A model generated the notes under the pieces. That model ran no database searches and was not told the origin of the DNA. It saw nothing but the letters and a program-made list of their open reading frames with translations. The translations under genes were made by a program, and so were the position numbers. Positions 9,155 through 18,620 of a stretch of DNA of 51,558 nt are shown piece after piece; positions within the stretch are counted from its first letter, which is position 1; every line of letters begins with the position of its first letter. Source of the DNA: JAFGTX01 sp942492225 (lineage in GTDB: Bacteria > Bacillota > Clostridia > Peptostreptococcales > Acidaminobacteraceae); contig CALODS010000028.1 in NCBI GenBank assembly GCA_942492225.1, positions 1-51,558 of the forward strand, in the 5' to 3' direction.

Positions 9155-11380
9155 TTATTTTTTTAAAAATTCAACTTTTTCTTTCAAATCATCAAACTGA
9201 TACTGACCTGAAATGTCATAAACATTATTTACTTCAACATATAATTTTCCATCTTGAAGAAAATAATCAAATGTAATGATGACAGTACGGTCATCGACTA
9301 CTTCAATTTCCCCTGGAAAAAGAATTTTCTCACTGCCATTTATATCATATTCAAATGAGTAATTACTCTCATTTTCAACAGATGATTTTTTCACATAGTC
9401 AGAAAATTTTACAAGAATTTGACTATCTGATATAAAATGTGCTTCTTCAATGACAATCTCATCTCTTAAATCATTAACACCATCAAAATCTTCTTCTATT
9501 GAATCTTTATGTGTATTCTTATAAATATCATAGATCCCTTTATTTATTGTTAACGTATATTCTTTATCTTCTTTTAAATATCGACTTTTCTTTAAATATA
9601 GATTTAAAATTCTAGGGTTTTCAGGATCAATCATTTTAGTATCAATAGTAATGCCATTGTTGATGACTATTGATGCTTTCTCCGAATCTTCATCCAGTGG
9701 TGTCTCGAAGATCAATTGGATATGTCCACGATTGACAATTTCAACATCGTCTAGGTCAACTTCTTCATTATTAGTCATCCCTGCACCCAAATCTTCTTGA
9801 TAATTTTCTATTTGCAATGTTTTGAAAATATTTTCAACATCATCAATAAATAATCTATATTCATGATAATCTTTTAAATCTTGTGTTCTTAATATAACAC
9901 GTTTGTATTTATTATTTTCATCATATTCATCCAAATATACACTTTGAATGGATATCTTCTTATTATCTTCATCCATCAAATAATAATTACTCTTCGTCGT
10001 TGCAGATTCCTTATCGACAATATCTGAAAAGATTACTACAATATTATCTGTATCCAAAAATTCAGCTTGTTTTATTTCAAAAGCATCATTTTCAATAACC
10101 GTTCCATAAAACTGATATTGATCACCATTGCCATCATTTAAATAGGCATTGTATTTACTTCTTAAATCACTTTTGATACGCACTTCATATCTATTGTTAT
10201 CTTCAAACTTATGTTGTTTAGAGATGAAAATAATCCCATTATCCACTGTTGAATTCAACTGAATGTCTAAGGTTTTATAACTGCCCTCATAATAGAGTGC
10301 ACCATTACGATATACTTCATAGAGCAATACCTGTTTAGCATTTTCATCAATTGGTTGCGTAAAATAGATTTCTAACATTTCTGCAGTTACAGGACGTATT
10401 TTGCTAATTTTAAATAGGGTTGACTCTATCTCTGGTCGTTCCATTCCAGAAAATGTTTTCGATAAGCCTTCAACTAAATTATCTTCCTCGTCATATACTT
10501 TATTAATTTTTAATTCAAATTTACGTTCATTATAAAGTTCATCTTCAACGAATATTTTTAAAGTATCATTCTTTGTTTCAAAATCAGTAATTTTCAATCG
10601 ACTACCATTCGCATAGACTTCAACGTCCATTGCATCAACAATAACCTTTTCATTCATTTCAACTTCTATTGTATCCGTATCGATAACTGATACTTTCTTA
10701 ATTGATGTTTTTTCTTCATCAAATTTAATCAATCCATGCTTTTTAGCTGTTGATTGATTAATTACGTTTTTATCAATCAACAAATCACAAACCGTTTTTT
10801 CACTATTTTTACGTTTTTTTGTCAAACTACTATAAAGCAATGTGACAGATTCACCTCGCGTATAATTCGTGTTGTCATCCGTACTCACTGTGTAGCTTAC
10901 ATCCGTTACTAAACCAGTATCGTGCATAAATCGTTTCACTGTATCCCAAGAGAAATCCGAACCAGATTTATAGCCCATAACACCTAAAACTAATTGAGCA
11001 AATGACTTTTCACTTATATAATCGTTTGGCTTAAAGGTTCCATCTGGTAAGCCAAGAATTATTCCATTTTTATAGCAATACCCGACATAAGGTGCGAACC
11101 AATCCGTTGATTTTACATCAGCAAAATTCGTTACAATATACGCACTTTTATTGCCCATTACTTTTGATTCTTCGCCCATCATCCTAACAATCAGCGCTGC
11201 TGCTTCACTTCGTCTTAATTTTCCTGATAAATTATAACCTTCTTCATTACCTTTTAGTATTTTTATAGCATTTAAGACTTCTGCTTGATCTTGTTGTGTT
11301 GTTGCGGCTGCAAAAGAAAAACTTCCTAATTGAATCGATACGATTGTTATTATCATTAAAAATACACTTATGCGCTTCAT
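9155..11380 (-). CDS. SLH-domain surface protein with Ig-like repeats
   Basis: 741 residues. Signal peptide (MKRISVFLMIITIVSIQLGS, cleavage near residue 25). SLH modules occupy about residues 28-200, with the classical elements LRRSEAAALIVRMMG, FADVKSTDWFAPYV, YKNGIILGLPDGTFKPND and ISEKSFAQLVLGVMGY. From ~228 to the end are five repeats of a SbsA/Big_5-like type, each opening with a phrase such as KKVSVIDTDTIEVEMNE, ISKIRPVTAEMLEIYFTQP, IKQAEFLDTDNIVVIFSD or IVIEEAHFISDSQILVKFS. The protein should bind wall polysaccharide through SLH and project the Ig-like part outward. A decayed relative of its SLH region lies at 16963-17282. The ribosome site (AGGTGAT) is directly before the ATG. Confidence 0.85.
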   Translation of the reverse strand: MKRISVFLMIITIVSIQLGSFSFAAATTQQDQAEVLNAIKILKGNEEGYNLSGKLRRSEAAALIVRMMGEESKVMGNKSAYIVTNFADVKSTDWFAPYVGYCYKNGIILGLPDGTFKPNDYISEKSFAQLVLGVMGYKSGSDFSWDTVKRFMHDTGLVTDVSYTVSTDDNTNYTRGESVTLLYSSLTKKRKNSEKTVCDLLIDKNVINQSTAKKHGLIKFDEEKTSIKKVSVIDTDTIEVEMNEKVIVDAMDVEVYANGSRLKITDFETKNDTLKIFVEDELYNERKFELKINKVYDEEDNLVEGLSKTFSGMERPEIESTLFKISKIRPVTAEMLEIYFTQPIDENAKQVLLYEVYRNGALYYEGSYKTLDIQLNSTVDNGIIFISKQHKFEDNNRYEVRIKSDLRSKYNAYLNDGNGDQYQFYGTVIENDAFEIKQAEFLDTDNIVVIFSDIVDKESATTKSNYYLMDEDNKKISIQSVYLDEYDENNKYKRVILRTQDLKDYHEYRLFIDDVENIFKTLQIENYQEDLGAGMTNNEEVDLDDVEIVNRGHIQLIFETPLDEDSEKASIVINNGITIDTKMIDPENPRILNLYLKKSRYLKEDKEYTLTINKGIYDIYKNTHKDSIEEDFDGVNDLRDEIVIEEAHFISDSQILVKFSDYVKKSSVENESNYSFEYDINGSEKILFPGEIEVVDDRTVIITFDYFLQDGKLYVEVNNVYDISGQYQFDDLKEKVEFLKK

Positions 11381-11432
11381 ATAATCACCTACATTCTTTA
11401 TTTTGTTATTCTCTATCCATTATACAAAAATA

Positions 11433-11459
11433 CCCACTGAAATCATACGCTTCAGTGGG
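11433..11459 (-). terminator. Intrinsic terminator after the small export protein gene
   Basis: A perfect 9-base-pair stem CCCACTGAA/TTCAGTGGG with a 9-base loop is followed on the minus strand by TATTTTTGT. It lies 32 bases past the stop at 11491 and probably ends the capD operon. Confidence 0.7.
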
Positions 11460-11490
11460 ATATTTAATATCGATGTAATGTTTTACTTAA

Positions 11491-11967
11491 CTATAATAAA
11501 CCCCATGTTGAAAATGCACCATGACTAAGAGCCATAATTAATACACCTGCAATAAAATTACCAATCGCAATAGCTGGAAATGCTACTTTAAATCGAATAT
11601 CCAGTAGTACTGCCGCTAGAGTACCACTCCATACACCCGTACCAGGCAGTGGAATGGCTACAAATAGCATAAGTCCCCAAAAACCATATTTTTCTACATA
11701 GTAGCTTCTGTTCAGCGTTCTATGAATCAGTTTATGGATCAGTTTGTCATAAATCATTGTGCCCTTAAGCCATTTAAACACAGGACGAATACCAAATAGT
11801 AAGATTGGGACCGGTATCATGCTGCCGATAAAACAGGTAAGAAAGGCGTGTATTGGTGACATACCCATTGCCATACCTACTGGTATGGCACCACGAAGTT
11901 CTATTATTGGAAGCATTGACACAAATAATACTTTCATTTCTGTTGTTAATAAATCTAATAGCTGCAC
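11491..11967 (-). CDS. Small multidrug-export-like membrane protein (COG2426)
   Basis: 158 residues starting at GTG 11967, chosen because GAGGT lies 7 bases upstream. The sequence matches the small multidrug-export family (Pfam Sm_multidrug_ex) with its ELRGAIPVGMAMG motif near residue 23, PVPILL near 53 and the PLPGTGVWSG loop near 107. Four or so membrane segments are visible. Family members are integral membrane proteins whose transport role is poorly proven. It follows the broken wzz-like gene by 14 bases, so it is probably transcribed from the capD promoter and ended by the terminator at 11433. Confidence 0.8.
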   Translation of the reverse strand: MQLLDLLTTEMKVLFVSMLPIIELRGAIPVGMAMGMSPIHAFLTCFIGSMIPVPILLFGIRPVFKWLKGTMIYDKLIHKLIHRTLNRSYYVEKYGFWGLMLFVAIPLPGTGVWSGTLAAVLLDIRFKVAFPAIAIGNFIAGVLIMALSHGAFSTWGLL

Positions 11968-11981
11968 TATTTTTACCTCAG

Positions 11982-12838
11982 TTAATTATTCTTCCAATAG
12001 GCTCTAAAAAATACGACAAATACACCTATCATTCCTGCCAAAACAATGGCAATAGCCACATTTAATACACGTTTTGTCGACACTCTGTTAAGTGGTACAT
12101 TGGCTGGTGCGACTTGTCTAATCGGTAATGATAAAACTTCTAAAAATTCACTTTGACTGTCATCAAATATATCTGCCACCGTTAATCCATTATCTCTTGC
12201 ATATTTGGCCGCAAATTCTGGATTTGACGTCAAGGATTTTTGCAGAGGGATGGTTGGTAACAATTCACTTAATTGTCGTTCAGCATTTGATAATTGACCT
12301 TTTAACGTTAACATTTGTTCTTCTTTTAAAGACAAAGAAACCTTTTACTCCACTAAAAATTGTTTGATGGCATCTTCTTTAAATTGATAACTTAAATATT
12401 TTTGATAATTTGATAAATGTCCATCAAGAATTCGTGCGATTTCTTCTGGCGTTTCACCTCTATAAGTTATCTTTATGGTATTCATCTCTTCATCTTTGAG
12501 AAATAGATAGTTTTTCTTTGAAATTTGCCCTATCATCTTCAAGATTGAACGTTGATAACGTCTGATCAATGACTTTGGCATCATTAATTAACTCAAAATA
12601 GTCCTTTGCATTGGTAGAAGGATAGTGGTAAGTGCCTACTATCGTTGTTTTGGCTTCCGGGATTGTCATAAATAATTCTGATTTTGTTTCATAAATAGGT
12701 GTCGCAATAAGAAAACTATAGACAATTGAGACAACAGCGCCAAAAGCGACGAGACCTGCTATAAACTTCCAACCTTCTATTTAGTATTGTTAATAATTCC
12801 TTTAGTGATATTTCATCTTCTACTCGATAATCATCCAT
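11982..12838 (-). pseudogene. Broken wzz-like chain-length regulator gene
   Basis: The ATG at 12838 sits 2 bases after the capD stop and opens MDDYRVEDEISLKELLTIL, a typical Wzz start. The frame then shifts near 12770, continues as FIAGLVAFGAVVSIVYSF (first membrane segment), is lost again near 12545, and resumes as MNTIKITYRGETPEEIARIL. A further in-frame TAA is at about 12342-12344. The remaining frame carries the helical section and the C-terminal membrane segment (VLNVAIAIVLAGMIGVFVVFF). All parts of a normal Wzz, about 285 residues, are present, but two frameshifts and one stop break it. Wzz proteins set polysaccharide chain length with the Wzx/Wzy pathway. A diverged intact counterpart is at 24367-25413. 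Confidence 0.8.
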
Positions 12839-12840
12839 GG

Positions 12841-14730
12841 CTAACATACTCCTTCTTTTTCTAAGAAATCATCATTTATATCCTTATTGTCTTTATAGGT
12901 CGGTACAAATCGCTTCATCTCTGCAATCAATAAGGCATTGTCTTCTAGATCTGCTGTTCGATCTAAAATTTCCACCTTCTTCACAATGTCGTCATATTCA
13001 ATATCGACGGGTTTTCCTGTATAGATTTTTTCATGTATGGTTTTTTTAAGTCCTTCGTCTTTCATAAGTAACTCTTCGTAAAGCTTTTCGCCAGGTCGAA
13101 GGCCTGTGACCAAAATTTTTATGTCTTCATCTGGTACGAAACCCGATAAGCGAATCAAATCTTTGGCCAGCTCATAAATCTTAACAGGTGCACCCATATC
13201 AAGAATAAATATTTCGCCGCCTCTTGCCATAGCTCCTGCTTGAAGCACCAGTTGAGCAGCTTCTGGTATGGTCATAAAATATCTAATGATGTCTTTATGA
13301 GTAACCGTTACAGGGCCACCTTTGGCAATTTGTCGTTTAAAGAGTGGAATAACACTCCCATTACTTCCCAGCACATTTCCAAACCGTACAGCCACAAATT
13401 CCGTCTTGCTTATCTTGGCATGAGCCTGTACAATCATCTCGCAAAAGCGCTTGGTTGCGCCCATCACGTTGGTTGGATTAACCGCCTTATCCGTTGATAT
13501 GAGCACAAATTTCTCTAAATTTAACTCATGAGCAAGGCTAGCCATGTTAAAGGTTCCTAAAATGTTATTCTTAACCGCTTCATAAGGATTGTCTTCCATA
13601 AGAGGAACATGCTTATGTGCCGCTGCATGAAAAATAACATCAGGCTTTACCCTTTTCAATACATATTTCATCCGTTTCTTATCTCTCACAGAGGCAATAA
13701 TTGCTTTTAGTTTCAACTTTTCCTCAAACCCATAGATATTGTAAATACCATTTAGCTCATTTTGAAGCTCATAAACGTTATTCTCATAAATATCGATTAT
13801 ATATAACTCTTCTGGATCGAATCGGGCAATTTGTCTGCAGAGTTCAGAGCCAATCGACCCACCGCCACCAGTTACCATAATGCGTTTTCCTTTTATATAA
13901 GCATCAATAGAGCTTGTATCCAAATGTACTGGATCGCGACCTAATAAATCTTCAATATTTACTTCACGAATTTGATTAACGGTTACTTTACCATCAATAA
14001 GCTCGTAAACACCTGGTAAAATTTTAATCTTTGCATCTGTTTCTTTACACTGATTGACAATTTTCTTCGTTTCTTCTCGTGAAGCTGAAGGAATGGCAAT
14101 AATAATTTCAGTCACTTGATAACGTTCCACAAACTCTTCGATATGACCAAGATCCCCTAAAACCGGGGTCCCGTTTAATCGTTGCCCTTTTTTATTGCAA
14201 TCATCATCTATAATGCCTACAACGTTATAATTCAGTTCTAAATGATTTTTAAGCTCTTTAACAATAAGGGCACCTGCATCACCGGCACCAACCACTATAA
14301 CATTTTTGGCTTTAGGACTGCGGATTAAAAAATTCTTATTTTTAATTCGACGTAAGGCTCTGTAAGCAAATCGTATACCGCCAATGAGGCATAAATCAAA
14401 GACACCAGCCATAATATAAACAGACCTTGGTAAGTGAGATTGCATCAAAACTAAGTAACTAACAGCAGCTGTATTGGCCACAAAGACCGCAACACAGATG
14501 TTCATCATCTCTTCAATACTCGCATATTCCCATAAACTTCGGTAAAGCTTGAATATAATAAATGCAATTACTTTAATTCCTATCAATAGGGGAATATATT
14601 TGATGAATAATTGATAATATTGAGCCTCAATGATACCATCAAACCGTAACCACAGCGCCCCATAATAGGACAAAGTAATCATTATTATATCCACTATTAA
14701 TAATAATCCCATTCTAATGTTCTTTTGCAT
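12841..14730 (-). CDS. capD: Membrane UDP-sugar 4,6-dehydratase, CapD/WbpM/PglF type
   Basis: 629 residues, full length for the long form. Four membrane helices lie in the first ~125 residues. A first nucleotide-binding fold has GAGDAG at 148-153. The catalytic SDR domain has TGGGGSIGSE at 287-296, the STDK motif at 412-415 and MGATK at 423-427, which supply the catalytic residues in this family. It should convert UDP-GlcNAc to a 4-keto-6-deoxy sugar, the feedstock for the aminotransferases in the cluster. It has its own strong promoter and heads a short operon with the broken wzz and the exporter. A decayed copy lies at about 25510-26930, so this is the only intact enzyme of its kind in the window. 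Confidence 0.9.
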   Translation of the reverse strand: MQKNIRMGLLLIVDIIMITLSYYGALWLRFDGIIEAQYYQLFIKYIPLLIGIKVIAFIIFKLYRSLWEYASIEEMMNICVAVFVANTAAVSYLVLMQSHLPRSVYIMAGVFDLCLIGGIRFAYRALRRIKNKNFLIRSPKAKNVIVVGAGDAGALIVKELKNHLELNYNVVGIIDDDCNKKGQRLNGTPVLGDLGHIEEFVERYQVTEIIIAIPSASREETKKIVNQCKETDAKIKILPGVYELIDGKVTVNQIREVNIEDLLGRDPVHLDTSSIDAYIKGKRIMVTGGGGSIGSELCRQIARFDPEELYIIDIYENNVYELQNELNGIYNIYGFEEKLKLKAIIASVRDKKRMKYVLKRVKPDVIFHAAAHKHVPLMEDNPYEAVKNNILGTFNMASLAHELNLEKFVLISTDKAVNPTNVMGATKRFCEMIVQAHAKISKTEFVAVRFGNVLGSNGSVIPLFKRQIAKGGPVTVTHKDIIRYFMTIPEAAQLVLQAGAMARGGEIFILDMGAPVKIYELAKDLIRLSGFVPDEDIKILVTGLRPGEKLYEELLMKDEGLKKTIHEKIYTGKPVDIEYDDIVKKVEILDRTADLEDNALLIAEMKRFVPTYKDNKDINDDFLEKEGVC

Positions 14731-14910
14731 TTAACCATCCGCTCCCTTGTATTCTTGACTATTATACAGGATTCGTCGCAAAAGCTCAAATAACCTTTTT
14801 AATAATAGTTCAGCATCTTCAAAAATCGCAGAATAGAAGTGATATTGATAGTCTATCATCCCATTTGGACCAATAAACAACGATTGCCCGGTATATGTGA
14901 CTATAACATC
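14731..14910 (-). pseudogene. 3' remnant of an unrecognised gene ahead of capD
   Basis: A 59-codon open frame without a start ends in TAA exactly abutting the capD ATG (TAAATG). It reads like real protein (QSLFIGPNGMIDYQYHF, then DAELLLKRLFELLRR), and the 5' part has been lost. I cannot assign a family. The capD promoter sits inside it, so the promoter may have been an internal operon promoter. Confidence 0.4.
14761..14789 (-). promoter_or_regulatory. SigA-type promoter of the capD operon
   Basis: On the minus strand TTGAGC (complement of 14784-14789), a 17-base spacer and a perfect TATAAT (complement of 14761-14766) lie about 30 bases before the capD ATG. A ribosome site AAGGGAG follows at the usual place. 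Confidence 0.7.
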
Positions 14911-15032
14911 TTAGTCGTTATATTTTTATAGCCAAAGTATTTGAGAATAATAACCAATAATATTACAAATATAAATCAAAGACAATCACATCACTCTTTA
15001 AAAAAAAAAAAAGAATATATGCAAAATTTAAA

Positions 15033-15600
15033 TTGTATTGGTTATGATTATGCTCACGAAGTACAACATCGCGTTTACAACATGATCACATAAAAGGAAG
15101 CAGTAATGAATACTCAGTTTCACCAGGTAAAGTTGACGAAAGGGTATGGGTTAAATTCTATGCAAATGAACTTATTATCTATGACCTCAATTATCGTGAG
15201 ATTACAAGACATAAACGTTCTTTTGAAGAAGATAAGAAATTCACTCACTGGATTGATTTCATTACCCTTGTTGCAAAACGACCAAAAGCGCTTAAATAAA
15301 CAAAATTTTACACACTACTACCACAAATATGGTAGGATTATATTGCTCATCTTGAAAAGGAAGATTTACGTGACACTTTATATTTTCTCAAACACTGTTT
15401 ATTAGAAAATGACTTCAGAGTTGCTGCCAAAGTAGTTGAAGAAAAATATAAAACAACACTTATACGCACCTGATGCGTTATGGACAACTTACTACAGAAT
15501 GAATGAAAATCAATCCATGTGTTTAGATAAAACCACCAATACTTTAGCAACCTTACCGGATTATAATGTACACCTTGATGACTATAATGTCTTGGTAGGT
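15033..15600 (+). pseudogene. IS21-family transposase IstA, decayed C-terminal part
   Basis: Spread over shifting frames, the plus strand reads as the C-terminal ~180 residues of IstA: YDYAHEVQHRVYNMIT, then YSVSPGKVDERVWVKFYAN, ELIIYDLNYREITRHKRSF, DLRDTLYFLKHCLLENDF and PDALWTTYYRMNENQS. Stops and frameshifts interrupt it several times (for example TAA after RPKALK near 15297). The N-terminal two thirds, including the DDE catalytic core, are missing. The order istA then istB is normal for IS21. It is an inactive relic. Confidence 0.75.
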
Positions 15601-15611
15601 TGTGTTAGATC

Positions 15612-16225
15612 ATGAAAGAATCCATTACACCTTTGCAAAAACGGATGAAACTTAGTAGTAATCTTATTTATATATACAAGTCGATTCTTTATGAATCAAA
15701 AAATCAGTTCATTAATAAACTCTTAGAAAAATTACTTGAGGAGTGTCTCTTAAATATAATGGAAGGGAATATGAATAGGCAAATTTTCCTCGTAAAAAGA
15801 CCCTTGAGACATATGATTTTTCAAGAATAATTTTTCCTGAAAGATTAACGATTACCGCATTAAAAGAACCAAATTTCTTAGAGCAACAAGAAAATCTTGT
15901 ACTATATGGAAACATTCGAGCAAGCAAAATCCATCTTGGTATCACCTTTGGTATTAAAACAATACAACAAAATAAAATAGTATATTTCCCACCGTTCATG
16001 AGCTTGTAAATAAACTTGTGAGTGCTCGAAAGAAAGGTTCGTATGAACGTATCATGAAAAAATTAAAAAAAGCTAATTTACTCATTCTTGATGAATGAGG
16101 GTATTTGCCCCTTCAACAAGAAGGTGCAAGGCTCTTATTTGAAATTATAAGCATGTGTTATTAGCAAAAAAGTATTATCATGCCAACCAACATAGAATTT
16201 AGTCACTGAAAAAAGCTCGCCATTT
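15612..16225 (+). pseudogene. IS21-family helper ATPase IstB, decayed
   Basis: The start MKESITPLQKRMKLSSN is intact, but the frame breaks soon after. Further on one reads TYDFSRIIFPERLTITALK, then ENLVLYGNIRASKIHLGI, where the Walker A GxxGxGKT has been mutated to GNIRASKI. After another shift VHELVNKLVSARKKGSYER and LLILDE follow; the next codon is a stop (TGA, probably from TGG) before GYLPLQQEGARLLFEI. The C-terminus is cut off near 16215 where the IS3 remnant begins. The mutated Walker A and internal stop show it is dead. Confidence 0.8.
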
Positions 16226-16962
16226 TTGTCAAAAATCTATTGCAAATATACTTTAGGTTTTGTGGCACTAAAATCACGCTTTAATAAATTTGGAAAATAT
16301 TCAGTTGTCGACTGGCTCTTTTATGCTTTGAATTGTTTTGCAGTCACAGGAAATTGGCCAAGTTGTTTCATCAATCGCTCGATTCTTTTGATGCTTGGTA
16401 TTTCCAATAAAATCTATTCATTCTTTACTTTAACGCAGATTATAGGTGAGCCATAACAGCCTTCTGAACCTATATATATTTGAGTGATGTTCTCTTTAAG
16501 AATTTTATTTTCAGCGGTACGCTTTAAAAATCTTGGTTTCTGAATTGTATAAAAAATACTCCTAGGAAGACTCAAAGCTTTGCAAATACTTTTACTTGCT
16601 AGTATGTTTGTTGTCTAGAAAATGCTACTAGTGGTTACTTTTTTTCTAATATAGCCATAGCCTTATTTAACGATTTCATTTTCTTCTCTCATTCTTGCCA
16701 TTTCTTTTTTTAGTTAGGCAAGTTCTTTGGCAATCATTGAATCTAAATCCTCTGGATTTATAAGACACATAGCTTTAACCCATCTTTGTATTGTAGCTGA
16801 TGTTACGCAATATTCGTTTTCGAGACTTTTAAATGTGTGATCAGTGATATTGTAATTCTACAATCTTTTTTTGAACTCCTAATCATATCGATCTCCATTG
16901 TTTTTCATGTGGACAAGTCCTTTCGCTATAGTTATTATATCCCACTTTTCGTGTCTACACAT
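16215..16962 (-). mobile_element. IS3-family element remnant (orfA and 5' part of orfB)
   Basis: The minus strand begins near 16962 with TGTGTAGACACG, a plausible left end, then a -10-like TATAAT, then a start MKNNGDRYD. OrfA reads ENEYCVTSATIQRWVKAM, a helix-turn-helix transposase start, then LDSMIAKELA and EMARMREENEIVK, with stops in between. The orfB part reads SICKALSLPRSIFYTIQKP, then GSEGCYGSPIIC, IPSIKRIERLMKQLGQFP and TTEYFPNLLKRDFSATKP, again with stops. The DDE catalytic part and the right end are missing near 16215. It sits between the IS21 relic and an SLH gene fragment. Confidence 0.75.
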
Positions 16963-17282
16963 TTAAACTAGCATCATTATTCATTGAATATACAAAATCA
17001 GTCACAAAACCTTTATCAAATATGAATCGTTTAACCGTATCCCATGAAAAAGCTGTACCCGATTTATAATCCATTACACTAAACACTAACTGCGCAACGG
17101 ATTTTTTGCTGATATAATCGTGTGACTTAAAGGTTCGATCAGGGAAGTCCAATACAACATCATTCTTATAGTAAAAAAGCACGTACAGTGAATATCAATC
17201 TAAAGATTTAGCATCATCAAATAATGTCACACTATAAGCATTTTTATTTTTAGAATTTTTGACTTATCAGCCGTATTCTAAA
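16963..17282 (-). pseudogene. SLH-domain gene fragment, paralogue of 9155-11380
   Basis: The minus strand reads KNKNAYSVTLFDDAKSLD, then YYKNDVVLDFPDRTFKSHD, ISKKSVAQLVFSVMDYKSG and FSWDTVKRFIFDKGFVTD. This lines up phrase by phrase with residues ~78-175 of the 741-residue SLH protein (for example YKNGIILGLPDGTFKPND and FSWDTVKRFMHDTGLVTD). A frame break and a stop lie near 17190, and the gene is cut at 16963 by the IS3 remnant end. Only about 100 codons survive. It implies a second SLH gene once stood here. Confidence 0.8.
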
Positions 17283-17338
17283 ATTTTTCTATTTATCACT
17301 AGTCATTATTATATAATATTTTAGATCTATCAAATTCG

Positions 17339-18586
17339 CTATTTATACGCTTCACTTTCAAAAATATCTATAAGTTTTTCCACATGCTTTTTGTAATCAA
17401 AGTCGTGCGAGCCTTTTAAAGCTCTTGTACACATTTTTTTATAATCTACTTCATTCATTTCATAAATTTTCAATATAGCATCAGCATACTCCTGACCAGA
17501 TTCAAAATGCTTTGATATTCCGCATTTATACTTATCAATAATACAATAATTTGGTTTAATATTTGATACAATTGGTTTAGCACTTGCCAAATACAAAAAT
17601 AATTTACTTTGGCTTCCTCCATACTTCCAAATATCATTTTGCTGGTAATTTAATACATTCAAATTACTTCTACTAAGAATTGATGGCAAATATTCCTTTT
17701 TAACAAATTTTTCCTTGAAAATCACATTATACAAGTTACGGTCAGATGTCATTTTCTCAAGTTTTTCACGTTCATCCCCATCACCATAAATTATAATTTT
17801 CACTCTATTGTTCTCTTTTAGAACTTCAGCCGCATCTAATAATAAACCAATATTATTAAAGAGTCTAATTGAACCAATGTATACAACTTTAAAAGTTTCT
17901 GTGTCATCTAAATCTGGATCTTTCCAATAGAACTCTTCTTTGTTCTTTTGAAATTCACGTAAATCTATCCCGTTATTTATGTAGTGGATTTTGCGGACAT
18001 CAATTGGTCCACCTAGATCTTTTGACCAATTCATTTGTCTTATATAATCACCACCACCTTCCATTGAGAAAATTACACCATTAGCCTTAGCATATAACCA
18101 TTTCTCAAATTCATATAGCAGTTTCATCATAGGATTTTTTTTACTCATTAGTCCTGTCATAACGAAAGATTCTGGCCACAAATCAAGAACTTCGACGAAG
18201 TATCTAGCATTCATTTTTCTAGCCATATAGTATAATATATTCCCAAAAGGAACTAATGCCGTATGTAATATAATGTCCGGCTTTTGAAATTCTTTTGAGT
18301 GCTTTATTAATCCTAAAGAAAACTGAAAGAGATTAATTACTCTTGTAACCATATTCCTGTATGACATAGCTTTTACGTGAATAAACTTAATACCATTGTA
18401 ATTCTCATATATATAAGGAGAATTATCACTAATCAAATTTATGTCCATATTATGCATTGAACTTGCTCCAATAACAGTTACATCATATCCTTTTTCAGTT
18501 AAATACTCAGCAAATTTTATCGTTCTAATTCTTGGTTCTAAATGTGGTGGCATCGCATAATGATTTATAAGCCAAACCTTTTTCAT
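17339..18586 (-). CDS. Glycosyltransferase family 4, WbuB-like
   Basis: 415 residues, a normal GT-B size. The N-terminal domain starts MKKVWLINHYAMPPHLEPR, which resembles WbuB-type transferases of O-antigen clusters. The C-terminal domain has the GT4 signatures VVYIGSIRLFNNIGLLLDA (about 264) and IIIYGDGDEREKLEK (about 297), then KLFLYLASAKPIVSN, where the sugar-nucleotide is bound. A cytoplasmic transferase extending the lipid-linked repeat unit is inferred; donor and acceptor cannot be told. It is the last gene of the 35.5-17.3 kb cluster. The ribosome site GAGAGGAA lies 8 bases before the ATG. No clear terminator is visible after it. Confidence 0.85.
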   Translation of the reverse strand: MKKVWLINHYAMPPHLEPRIRTIKFAEYLTEKGYDVTVIGASSMHNMDINLISDNSPYIYENYNGIKFIHVKAMSYRNMVTRVINLFQFSLGLIKHSKEFQKPDIILHTALVPFGNILYYMARKMNARYFVEVLDLWPESFVMTGLMSKKNPMMKLLYEFEKWLYAKANGVIFSMEGGGDYIRQMNWSKDLGGPIDVRKIHYINNGIDLREFQKNKEEFYWKDPDLDDTETFKVVYIGSIRLFNNIGLLLDAAEVLKENNRVKIIIYGDGDEREKLEKMTSDRNLYNVIFKEKFVKKEYLPSILSRSNLNVLNYQQNDIWKYGGSQSKLFLYLASAKPIVSNIKPNYCIIDKYKCGISKHFESGQEYADAILKIYEMNEVDYKKMCTRALKGSHDFDYKKHVEKLIDIFESEAYK

Positions 18587-18620
18587 TCTTGATTCCTCTC
18601 ATACCTTTATATAGCTATTA

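Noticed and set aside
11296..15405. Plus-strand ORFs opposite the exporter, wzz-like and capD genes.
   Set aside because: They are antisense shadows of well-supported minus-strand genes or fall in IS relic sequence, with no ribosome sites.
17250..17290. AT-only hairpin (TTTTAGAAT/ATTCTAAAA) as a terminator of the glycan cluster.
   Set aside because: The stem is almost all A-T, the loop is long (18 bases), and no T run follows on the minus strand.
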